Shown here: positions 33,549 through 42,914 of the stretch, piece by piece
How the letters are laid out: each line of letters opens with the position of its first letter
Position numbering within the stretch: position 1 is the stretch's first letter
Assembly: GCA_001600175.1 (NCBI GenBank)
Contig: BCJC01000002.1
Coordinates: 1,523,111 to 1,587,110 of the forward strand
Reading direction: 5' to 3'
Length of the DNA stretch: 64,000 nucleotides
From: Erythrobasidium yunnanense
Taxonomy: Eukaryota > Basidiomycota > Cystobasidiomycetes > Erythrobasidiales > Erythrobasidiaceae
Program-made: the position numbers and the translations under genes
The notes under the pieces: generated by a model
What the model saw: the letters and a program-made list of their open reading frames with translations, nothing else
Databases searched by the model: none
Told to the model about the DNA's origin: nothing

Positions 33549-34694
33549 TCAGTAGTGGCTGCGTCCAAGTCTGCTGCTGCTCCGGCAGGCACTGTCAACT
33601 TGATATTTCACGCTGCTTTCTGCTTTGACTATGCTCAGCAACCGTAGATCGTCGTCCTTTCCATCGATTTTGCAAAAGTCTAGAGCGCCTGCCAGGCCTA
33701 TATCGATCGATAGTGGCTGATCTAATGGGCGGCTCAGCTCCTGGACTTCATCTGAGCTTTCTGCAGGAGTTCTGAACCATCTCCGCGAAGTGTCCGGCAA
33801 TCGAAGCGCGGTACATCTGTCTTGAGAGGCTCCTGCGGCGGTAGATGGCTAGCGCAGCAAGCAAGTAGCCAGTCAGAGATGTCTGATTTTTACGTTGAGA
33901 GTGATAGTGGTAGCGCCGTCTTGTTCGGGCTTTCTATAGGCAGAGCGGGTCTTGAAACCTGAAACCTCAGAACATTTTGCCAAGAGGCAGAGCCGACGCA
34001 CTGTGAGCTTTGCTAGGTGTAGATGGTGCGTTATCCCTAGGGAAGCTCCTGAGGGTGAAGATACTCTTATCTCCGTGTACAGGCTTTGTGCCCTCGCTCC
34101 ATCCATGTTTAGTCCAACTCCAGCTTAAGCTGAAGTTGACCAGTCTTCGACTTACGACCTGTTCGCCATCGATCATGTCCCACTCTCCGTTGTAGGTATT
34201 CTTTGGGTACTCCTATATACTTTCTTGATGGCTGATACCGATTATGACGCGGTGAAGAAGTCACGACAAAGGCTGGTATTGGCTCCAGGCAAAATCAGCC
34301 TCTTTCGCTGAAGATGGCCAATAGTTGGAGTAGACGGCTTGTGGACTGTTCGTATGGTCGATTATCGAGTAGCAGAAGCTGGAACAGGGAGACAGTCGTC
34401 AGTATTGGCCTCCTTCACTGCTTTCTGTGCATATGGGCAGCCTACGTGTGTGTAGGATAGCTTGACGGGGACGGACTGCGTGCGAAGCAATGTTAATACA
34501 TGGCTAGAGTATTCTCGACGGCTTCGAAGCTGCCCAATCAGGGAGAGAGATCCTATTGAAAGGCAGCCAGCAGATGTGCTCCAGACGGGCGCGCGTTCCC
34601 TCCTGACGAAAAGCATCTGTAGCATGACTAATTGCCTCATGGATCCAACTTGTTGGGATGCTGCTTGTGGAATAAGTGTTAGACCAGACGACAT
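33549..34694 (-). CDS. Unresolved minus-strand gene(s), possibly mitochondrial
   Basis: An ATG at 34692-34694 opens MSSGLTLIPQAASQQVGSMR and a serine/arginine-rich segment ending RSRREYSSH at a GTATTA donor, resembling a presequence. Downstream coding-like pieces are SIIDHTNSPQAVYSNYWPSS and KEADFAWSQYQPLS (about 34265-34350), then NTYNGEWDMIDGEQVVSRRL (about 34130-34190) and a segment to about 33967. A further open frame at 33549-33800 reads RPLDQPLSIDIGLAGALDFC. The exon phases could not all be reconciled, so it may be one gene with unusual splice sites or two. No family recognised. Confidence 0.3.
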
Positions 34695-34845
34695 GTTAAC
34701 TGATGTAGAGAATGGAAGCGAAGGTTAGGAAAGATGAATTTGTGAGGTGAAGAAAGACAAGAGGGACAGCAGAGACAAGCTGCCGTTTTATAGCTGACCC
34801 CTGGAAGATGCTGACATAGCCAGCATCACGCAGCGTGTCGGACTG

Positions 34846-35267
34846 TCAGTATTCTTCCACTTGCACGACAATGGAAGAAAAGATCGGAGCTAGCCAAATT
34901 TGCGGCAGAGATGGACTGAATGACGACACCGTTTTTCTAATAGGTTGAACTTGTTCAGTCTCGACACAGTGGAGGTTTCGAAGCAGGGAAAGAGCGATCT
35001 TGGCAGCAATCCTCGATATTGAGCTGTACAGAGGGCTGTTGGGAGCGCTACTGTGCAGAAAGGAACTGTCCACTACTTGTTCTCTGCCTTGGTTGGATGT
35101 CTGACATTCAAATGTGAGGCCTGCCAGTCTATCTTCTTTGAAGCGCCGAGAGCCTGGCGAGATCGTATATGCCAAGGAGCGTAGAGCAATGAGTACGATA
35201 TCAGCTTGTGACGGTACGGCAGGTTAGGTACGTCTATAAGGCAGGCAGTTTCGGAAGCTTGGCTCAT
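34846..35267 (-). CDS. Possible small gene, unresolved
   Basis: An ATG at 35265-35267, only 31 bp downstream of the stop of the 53-codon gene on the same strand, opens MSQASETACLIDVPNLPYRH and runs 64 codons. A second, overlapping frame extends to 34846 with a helix-like SRIAAKIALSLLRNLH. No domain is visible, and the region may be the 3' untranslated part of the upstream gene. Confidence 0.2.
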
Positions 35268-35298
35268 ATCGACGTAGGAAGATCATGGTTTGCATTGC

Positions 35299-35623
35299 TT
35301 AGTTGTTCCAGATGAGATTTGAGACGTAGCTCCAGATGAAAGGCACTGTAAAGCACAAGATGCATCAAGCAGTTGTCGTAGAGAATCGAAGGAGCTTCAG
35401 CTACCCATTCGGATAGTAGCTACGGTTGCGATCCAGCCGTTCTGTCGCACGAAGTACTACATCAGTACTGATATATCTTCACATCGTAGTCTGCATACGA
35501 TAGTCCGCCTGGCTAGCTCTTTGGGCGGTGGTCCTTGGCCTTGCATGTCAGCTGCAAGAAACGGTGTTAGTAGCCATTTAGACACGACATTTCATCATTA
35601 TAAGCACACGTACAAGGATTCAT
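35299..35623 (-). CDS. 53-residue single-helix microprotein, four exons
   Basis: Exons 35623-35614 (10 nt), 35551-35499 (53 nt), 35456-35405 (52 nt) and 35345-35299 (47 nt) join at GT-AG sites into exactly 54 codons. The product begins MNPSDMQGQGPPPKELARRT, has one hydrophobic C-terminal segment (WIATVATIRMVPFIWSYV) and ends SNLIWNN. Lengths add up with no frame break, and the splice signals are good. The organisation, a short polar head plus a tail anchor with a proline in the helix, is like the small TOM subunits (Tom5), but identity is a guess. No exon is long enough to stand out as an open frame. Its start lies 95 bp from the start of the phosphatase gene on the other strand. Confidence 0.6.
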
Positions 35624-35718
35624 GATAGCTTGCTTTTGATACTATTGAATCGGTAACTTAAGAGCAAGCGAATCGCCAAATTTTAGACGCACTTTACAAA
35701 ATCACCAATACTTTCAGG

Positions 35719-37882
35719 ATGGCTTCTGCATCTTCAAATGAAGCGAGTACAAGTACAAACGGGATATCTGCACCTCCTACGCCTACGGCATCTGTCTCGT
35801 CTCTACCTGAATCTGAAGCATCCTCTTCAGCGTCAAGCTATGATCCAAATGAGCCTTTCCAAGCCCCGTTAGGTGCAGAACTAGATAGAGAAGCTTCGAT
35901 TGATGGAACAAGCGTCGGCGCTGGCAGCGCATACGAAGGCGGAAGCTCTGACATGGGCATCAATGGCCTTCGCAAAACTAGACTAGAAGATATCAATCAG
36001 GATGAGCGAGCTGTCAGTGAACTAGATGACCAGATCTGCTGAGCTTCAGCTGAAAGGAGAGCACTCTGCAGGAAGCGCTGAAGATCAAATCGGAAGCCAA
36101 CAAATTGTTCACGACGTCCAAATATCCTGAGGCGCTTCAGCTATATACACTTTCGCTCAATAAGAACCCTTTCGATCCTGCAGTGTGGTGTAATCGTACG
36201 CACAGGGCTTCAGATCTACCTACTTCCGCTGACACGAAGCGTTTTCTTAGGGGCTGCAACGCGTTTAAAGATGGAAGAGCACGGTCTAGCGATAGCAGAC
36301 GCAACGAAAGCAATAGAACTGGACAGCAAATACGTCAAAGCATACTTCAGGCGAGCGGTAGCCCAGCTATCGATAATGAGGCCGAAAGCTGCATTGGCAG
36401 ACTTCAGAAAGGTCGTTGCGCTAGAGCCGCATAATGCACAAGCGAAGTTGCAGATGGACAGTACGCAGAAGCTCGTTAGGCGGTTGGAATTTGAGAAAGC
36501 GTAAGCTGCCTTTCACATCTGAGCTGCATCTCTATAGCTGACCTATCTGGCTCGCAGCATTGCGGGCAAGGACGAGCCATCGATGGTTCCGCGGATAGAG
36601 GAAATGCTAGACAACGGATCGGACATAGAAAGTGGATATGCGGGACCGGCGATGGAAGAAGTCGTCTACGAGAAGGGCAAGAAGCGAGCGAAGATTACGC
36701 AGAAATACATTGATGACATGAGGGCGTGGTTCAAGCAAGGCAAGACGATATCAAGAAGGCATGCTTGGGAGATTGTCGTTGGAGCATACTCGGTACTCAG
36801 CAAAGAGCCGTCACTAGTGGACGTGACGGTGCCAGAAGGAGAAGTGGCAGACGTGATAGGAGATACGCATGGACAATTCTTCGAGTGAGTACGAGTCATT
36901 GCTCATCATCTATGGTCGCTAATACAATTGTCAAACAGTCTATTACACCTCTTCGAGCTCACTGGCGATCCAAGCGAGTCGCACACTATGATCTTCAATG
37001 GCGACTTTGTCGACCGCGGAAGCTGGTCAACCGAAGTCGTTCTCCTTCTCTTCGCCTTCAAGTGGCTTTACCCCAAGAACGTCTACTTGAACCGAGGGAA
37101 CCACGAGACAAGCGACATGAACAAAGTCTATGGCTTCGAGGGCGAGACTAAGAAGAAATACTCTGAGCTTACCTACAAGCTGTTTGAAGAGGTCTTCACA
37201 GCATTGCCTATCGTCACGCTTGTTTCGGCGTCGCAGCAACCGAAAGAGCTGCCCAGAAGGGATACTCGCTTACCGATAAAGCCTTTCTTGTCACCTAGAG
37301 GATGCAAGCGCTACTTTATCGTGCATGGAGGCCTATACTCGAAAGATGGGGTGAAGCTGGAGGATGTTAAGAAGATAGACAGGATGCGCATCAAGCAACC
37401 CGGCACGAATGGCCTGATGAGCGAGAGCTTATGGGCAGACCCTCAAGATCTTCCAGGGCGAGGACCAAGCAAGAGAGTGAGCCTGAGATGACACAGGTCT
37501 TGCCAGAAATTTAGCTAATCGAGACTTCTGCAGGGTGTCGGCTTGGGCTTTGGTGCGGACGTCACTCGACGCTTCCTTGAAGACAACGGTGTCTCAGGTG
37601 TGATCCGGTCGCACGAAGTCAGGCAACCTGGGTATTCGATCGAGCACGGCGGGCAGTGTATTACTGTTTTCAGCGCGCCAAACTATGTAAGCCGCAGTCG
37701 TTCAAGCTCGATGCATATCAATATACTGACTACTTCTGCAGGTTGACCAAGTTGGCAATCTGGCTGGAATCGTCAGAATAGACGATGCTGGAGATCTTAC
37801 TTTCACGACTTTCCGGGCGCAGCCTCATCCTGATGTTAAGCCCATGGCATACGCTGGCAATTTCTTCGGTGGTATGATGTAG
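35719..37882 (+). CDS. PPT1: Serine/threonine protein phosphatase 5 (TPR-PPP)
   Basis: Orthologue of PP5/Ppt1, a phosphatase that acts on Hsp90 and its clients. An N-terminal extension of about 95 residues is Ser/Thr-rich. TPR helices follow: EALKIKSEANKLFTTSKYPE, ALQLYTLSLNKNPFDPAVWC, MEEHGLAIADATKAIELDSK and YVKAYFRRAVAQLS. The PPP core has all metal-site motifs: GDTHGQ (about 36860), GDFVDRGSWS (about 37002), GNHE (about 37095), HGG (about 37323) and RSHE (about 37606). The C-terminus ends GNFFGGMM. Five or six introns. A 30-residue basic, proline-rich insertion sits between the strand before HGG and the GNHE helix region (37219-37308). Start ATG 35719, stop 37880-37882. Confidence 0.92.
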
Positions 37883-38216
37883 GATAGCTAAGTCTAAGTA
37901 GAGAAGTATGGCATCGAATCTCGTAATCGCAGTTTAGCATCGCAACTGAGAGCTTTCTTCGAACAATACCAACTTTCTCACTTCTAAATAGCAAACGGCC
38001 AGTGCAGATATCGAGATGTGTGTATGTTATGCTAACTTTCCGCTCAAGTGGAGCACTCTTCCCATTTCTGGTTGATAATTGCCTCCGGTCCAGGGTCGAT
38101 GTCTCTTGTTCGACAGCTTGACAGTTCTTCTTCTTCTTTCCTTCTCTCCATCATTCTCATCTTCGTCCAGTCTTGAAGCCCTTACTAGCTTACCAAGGAG
38201 AATTTCCCTGCTCAAG

Positions 38217-39166
38217 ATGCTCTTTTCGCTTGCTCTTGCTTCAACGGCTTTCGCTGCCCTTGTCCAGGCTCAGATCCCTGCAGGAATCAGCGTAAGCAGT
38301 ACCCGAGTGTACGCATTACCGGCGCGCAGAGTGCTAATTGCATTATTTGTCCATTCAGCTCCCCTCATGCGTCCTGTCAGTCATAGCCGGGTACTTTTAC
38401 CGGGAAGAAGAACTGATTTTGTGACCAGGTCGTGCACTCTCGCGAACGTCGCCAACTCTACTGTACTTGCACACAATCTATAGCCGAGTGCGAGAAGCTA
38501 ATCTTCTGTTCCAAAGTGCGGAGCTCTAGGAGGAGTCGGCAATTTGACCTGTCTCTGCACGAATGTCGACTTCCAGAGTGTAAGGTTAATATCTCTGGAC
38601 GAAAGATGAGTTGCTGATCAGGCTATCTACAGAACGTCACCGCGTGCTATGGCTTCGTATGGCTTCTCCTGCTTTTCTATCGAGGACTCACTAACTGATT
38701 TGGCCAATATTCCAGACCTGCAACTCTACAGACTACCTTGCGGCTCTCCTCTTCGGCAACGTAAGCAACCAAGTCCAACTAGATTTCCGATTCACTGCTG
38801 AACTACCATTGCAGAGCTCTTGCGCTGCCAACGGAACTCCCATCAACATCACCGATGCTCTCAACATGACCATGATCAATGGCACAAACATCACAAACAT
38901 GACAACGGAGTCTATGCTGCCTGCTGCGTGAGTTTGTTTCTGCGCACAGAGCTGGATCGCACACAGCTGACGAGCTTGTTAACAGGACGTCGCCTATCGA
39001 TACCAGCATGGCATCTACGGCCGTTGGCCCCGTCAGACGCACCGTAGCTGCCCGAGCTGCAAACTTCGTTAAGCGACAGACTGGAGCAGCCGACAAGCCA
39101 ACCAAGCTCGTCTTTGGTACTGTCGGTACTGCACTCGTTGCTGGTGCTGTCGCAGTGCTGCTATAG
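38217..39166 (+). CDS. CFEM-domain cell-surface protein, copy 1
   Basis: Secreted cysteine-rich protein. A signal peptide, MLFSLALASTAFAALVQAQ, is followed by the CFEM domain assembled from five short exons: LPSCVLSCTLANVANST, CGALGGVGNLTCLCTNVDF, NVTACYGF, TCNSTDYLAALLFGN and SSCAANGTPIN. All eight cysteines of the domain are present. Then comes an Asn/Thr-rich segment with several N-glycosylation sequons, and a hydrophobic C-terminus (VFGTVGTALVAGAVAVLL) fit for a GPI anchor. CFEM proteins bind haem or act at the fungal surface. Each intron is about 50-70 nt. Stop at 39164-39166. Shares intron positions with the CFEM gene at 41916. Confidence 0.85.
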
Positions 39167-39587
39167 ATGGCAGACGCAAGGACACGGACTCTATACGTGA
39201 GTAGCCCTCTTCGGGCGCACAAAAAGGCTTTACTGCAATTAGGTTTTATGGGATTTTAGGTGTACATAGAAATGATGAATAGGCTGTCTCGATACAATCA
39301 ATCAGAGTCCTGCACAAGATCTGATTTCGCAGATATCGTTGCTGAACGCGTTCTAGGCACGTCGCGTCAACCTTGATTGGGCTTGGGGCCGCCGCCACTC
39401 AGTCAAGCGTGACCGCACCATGACGAAAGAGATGGTCTGTGTTGAACGCTCGTCGTCACAGGGTCTGTGCAGAGTGAGTACAAGTTGAGATCTGAGATGC
39501 CTCGTCTCTTGGTTCTCTTTTCACCACTTCCTTTTCGCACAGGGAGCAACATCGAACAAAACTCTATCAAGCAGCAACATATCAAAT
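39167..39587. other. Intergenic region
   Basis: About 420 bp between the first CFEM gene and the DM9 gene, both on the plus strand. No gene-like feature was seen; it contains the DM9 promoter. Confidence 0.4.
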
Positions 39588-40349
39588 ATGGGTGTAGAAT
39601 GGCGGTAAGGTATACGTTCAGGCTGTACCGGTGTCCGCTAAGTGTCAGCATCTTCAGATCTTTCCACTCCGGCCAGGAAGTCCCTCAGGACGCTATCGTT
39701 GGTGGTAGGGACTTAGACGGAAGCGATCTATACGTAGCAAGAGTCCATGTCGATACCGACAACGATGGAGCCCAATGCCCACCTTCCGTTCAGCCTGGCA
39801 AGTTCGGGCAGGGCACTGGAAGGGGCGCTTTAGTCGCATTCGCTGGCAAGGGTATGTAGCTCTATTCATTGTAGCTCTATTCATCTTTCAGACATCTCCT
39901 AATGTTTCTATCGCCTTCTCTCTCCTTCCAAACCCCTGCCATAACTGTAGAGCGACACTTCGGAAAGTACGACCTCCTTTGCGGAGACCAGAACTCTGTT
40001 AGATGGGTTTCTCCATCGTCTGGAACTCAGCCTCAAGCTGATGGATTCACTCCTATCGATGGAGGGTGAGTGGAGAGACTTCAACCAGATTGTACTTTCT
40101 CTGACTGTTTCTCAATTTCGATGCAGACGAGACATCGGCGGCGAACAGCTGTGGATCGCCCAAGTTGACTTTGAGGGTACTACTACTATCGGCAAAGTTG
40201 CCTCTCACATGAACGTAAGTCCTGATACGATACCTGATATATCGGCGAACTGGGTTGACACACTTCGGGCATAGGGTGCTACTGTTGCTTTCAAGGGACA
40301 GGAGCACAGAGACATCCAGAACGGATACAGAATCCTTGCCCAGGCTTAA
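39588..40349 (+). CDS. DM9-repeat protein
   Basis: Five-exon gene encoding about 165 residues with two DM9 repeats. Exon 1 (ATG 39588) is only MGVEWR; then SFHSGQEVPQDAIVGGRDLD and GSDLYVARVHVDTDN (repeat 1), ALVAFAGKG, RHFGKYDLLCGDQNSVRWVS, then GGRDIGGEQLWIAQVDFEGT (repeat 2), GKVASHMN and the final exon VAFKGQEHRDIQNGYRILAQ with stop at 40347-40349. The GGRDxDGxxLyVAR and GKvxxh patterns define the family, best known from insects and molluscs as a mannose-binding or stress-induced cytosolic lectin and also found in fungi. No signal peptide is seen. Confidence 0.85.
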
Positions 40350-40565
40350 AGAATCAGTATCAAGGGCCTCTAGAGAGCTGCTCGTTATAGCGCTTCATAC
40401 ATTAGCCCTTCTTACAGTCAAGCAATAGACAAATGTATCTTCGGAGAACACAAATTCTTTGCGTATGAAGTTGATCAATCCAAGACTTGTCCGAGTTTAC
40501 TGCATAAACTGCGAGAGAGGCAGAAGACAGGTACAGGAACTGAGAACAAGAGCCTATGCTACACT

Positions 40566-41681
40566 TCAGAACTCTGAGATTCGCCTGAATACATCCACTC
40601 CATATCGTCCCAACGCACTCGCACATGCTACAGCATCTGCTCCTGCAGCTCGCATTCTCGCGTACCCTGCTGCATCCTCCACTCCGCCTACTCCGATGAT
40701 GTAGATGTCTTTCGTTTGTGGGTCTGCATCAAACAATCGCCTGAATGTCGCGACATTCCCCAAGGAAAGAGGATGTATCGCCGCTCCTGCGAGACCACCA
40801 ATTCCAGTCCCGGCTTCAGAAGCCAGTAAGGCGGATCCGCCATCATTCAGAAGCAGAGAGCTCCCTAATGTATTGGTAGTGGTAATGAAGTCGATGACTG
40901 TGTCTCTACTATTATACTGATCGCCCTTCGATTCTTTAATCGCTTGAAGCGCCATCTGAAATTGGCCCATGTACGTATATGGTGGTAGCTTGACCCCAAG
41001 AGGGACAGTAACAAGATCCGAAGAAGTGTAGGTAGACACTCTCGCTATCGCGACCGGCGCCAGATATTCCTTGAAAGATTCCAGATCATATGCCGGAGGC
41101 GGTTTGTCCGCTATATTGGGGCAAGACAGATTGATCTCCATAGCCAACTTGATACCAGAATGGCGCGACGCAAATGTGGATATCCGCTGATAGGCCTTAG
41201 CCAGTTCTGAAGGCGAACCTGTGACAGATATGATGAAGGGCTTTTTGGCCTGGCCGTGTCCAGCCAGGTCGCTAATCATGCTCAAGTATGCTTTGAGTGG
41301 AAGTGGAGAATAGCCATAGGTGTTCAATGTAGATAATGAGGGAGCTTCCCGTGATATCGGCTCGAGATGATGTGAAGTATTTCCGTTCTCGAAGAAAGCA
41401 TGTTGATGGACGGCAGGGTTGTCAGGAAAGCCGTCAAGGAGGGTCGTACGTGTCGTTACTGCTCCAGTGTATGGAGAATTGTATAGTTCTTGGATGTCTG
41501 TAGCGTCCGTGCTCCACGGGCTTGCAGAGTTCAGCAGTGGTGGATCAAGCGTAAAAGATTCGCGCTGATTGGCTTTCTGGCAAATGGCAGTGATATGTTG
41601 AGCGGGTTGTGCAAGTACTCTTCAAGTTAGGCGTTGACGGTAGCTCACTGGCTTTGTTGGCGGGACCTGGAAATGGGACAT
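40566..41681 (-). CDS. URA1: Dihydroorotate dehydrogenase, class 1A (fumarate type)
   Basis: Soluble FMN enzyme of pyrimidine synthesis oxidising dihydroorotate to orotate, with fumarate as likely acceptor. Start ATG 41679-41681 (MSHFQVPPTKP), then an intron to about 41602 and the main exon: LDPPLLNSASPWSTD, YTGAVTTRTTLLDGFPDNP, PLPLKAYLSMISDL, the class 1A signature INLSCPNIADKPPPAYD holding the catalytic cysteine, TTTNTLGSSLLL, and the FMN-phosphate loop IIGVGGVEDAAGYARMRAAG. No presequence or membrane helix, unlike the mitochondrial class 2 enzyme of most fungi. Because it carries a host-style intron it is a resident gene. It may serve pyrimidine synthesis without respiration, or a related reaction as a paralogue. 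Confidence 0.85.
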
Positions 41682-41915
41682 TGGTGGAAAGGTCAAAGGC
41701 AATCAACACGCTAGGAATGTAGTCAGGGATTGATTACGCATGTCCTGTCAGCATTCAGAGATGAGGCATGTCGATCAGCGCAAAAATATGCAAGACCTGC
41801 AGGTCCAGGGGTCTGAGCGAGTTCGTGGAGTGAACAGACCTTTGTCGACGCTTTTGCATCTCTTCCGACACCTTGACTCTCTACCTACCTCTCTATCCGA
41901 CATCTACGACTCAAG

Positions 41916-42812
41916 ATGCGCGCCGCCTTCACTGCCCTCCTCGCGGTCCTCCCTGCTGTTTTCGTTGCTGCCCAGTCTGGTACCGCCGGTGCTAGCGGCG
42001 CCATCCAGTCCGCAGCTGCTGTGCGTGATGGCTCTGTATCTGGTCTGCTCTGACTATCATCGCTGATGCCGACGCCTATCCTTCACCTAGTCTGTCCCAT
42101 CTTGCGCACTGTGAGCGAGCCCTTCAGACTTTGCGGTGTTCATTACTGAAAGCCACTCCGTATCAGTACATGCACGCTCAGCTCTGCAAGCTCCTCAAGC
42201 TGCGGTGGTGTCGGAAACATTGTCAGTCAACAACAACGCGTTGGGCCGTCACGTGCTAACTTGATTGTCTCTCTAGCAATGTCTCTGCACAGACCAGACT
42301 TTCCAGTCGTGAGTGGACATACAACGTATAATAGCTGAATCTCCGCTGACTGTATTCACTCTGCAGCGCCGTCTTCCAGTGCTATCAGAACGTAAATACT
42401 CTGATCCCATAACGCTACCGACAGACTACTAAGACTACATATATACAGAGCTGCTCCACATCCGATAGAGATGCCGCCATCGCTTACGGAGCCCAGATTT
42501 GCCAGCAGGTTGGCGTAACTCTCGACACAACCGCTACGCCTTCTGGAGTCACCGCTGCCGGATCGTGAGTCCTGCTTCTTCACATGGGCTGCGGAGGCGT
42601 CGTTTGTAACACGATGTATCCTCTCTAGATCCACTTCAGCTGGCGCCGGCTCTACCACAAGCGCCCCGGCATCAAGCCAGACCAGCCAGACCTCTTCCGT
42701 ATCTAGCTCAGCCCCCGCTAGCAGCCCAACAGGAGCAGGATCGAGATCAGCTGCCGCCGGAGGAATCGCTGCTGTTGCTGTCGGTGCCCTTGCCCTCGTA
42801 GCTATGTTATAG
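41916..42812 (+). CDS. CFEM-domain cell-surface protein, copy 2
   Basis: Secreted protein with signal peptide MRAAFTALLAVLPAVFVAAQ. The CFEM domain is split over six short exons: SVPSCALTCTL, SSCGGVGNI, QCLCTDQTFQS, AVFQCYQN, SCSTSDRDAAIAYGAQICQQ. Eight cysteines are present. A Ser/Thr/Ala-rich stalk follows (for example SAGAGSTTSAPASSQTSQTS) and a C-terminal hydrophobic tail, IAAVAVGALALVAML, indicates a GPI anchor; stop 42810-42812. Intron positions before VPSC, inside the second cysteine pair (phase 2) and before SC match copy 1, so the two are paralogues. It is separated from copy 1 by the DM9 and dihydroorotate dehydrogenase genes. Confidence 0.85.
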
Positions 42813-42914
42813 GCTTTCCTGCAGACATACTATTTCCTATTTCCCGATACGGTATTGTACAGCGACGACTTATGTCTTTCCTTCTCTATCGCTTTTCTTA
42901 TGCTTTACAACTAT

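Noticed and set aside
40566-41681. Bacterial contamination as the source of the class 1A dihydroorotate dehydrogenase
   Set aside because: The gene has an intron with host-like splice sites and sits between fungal genes.
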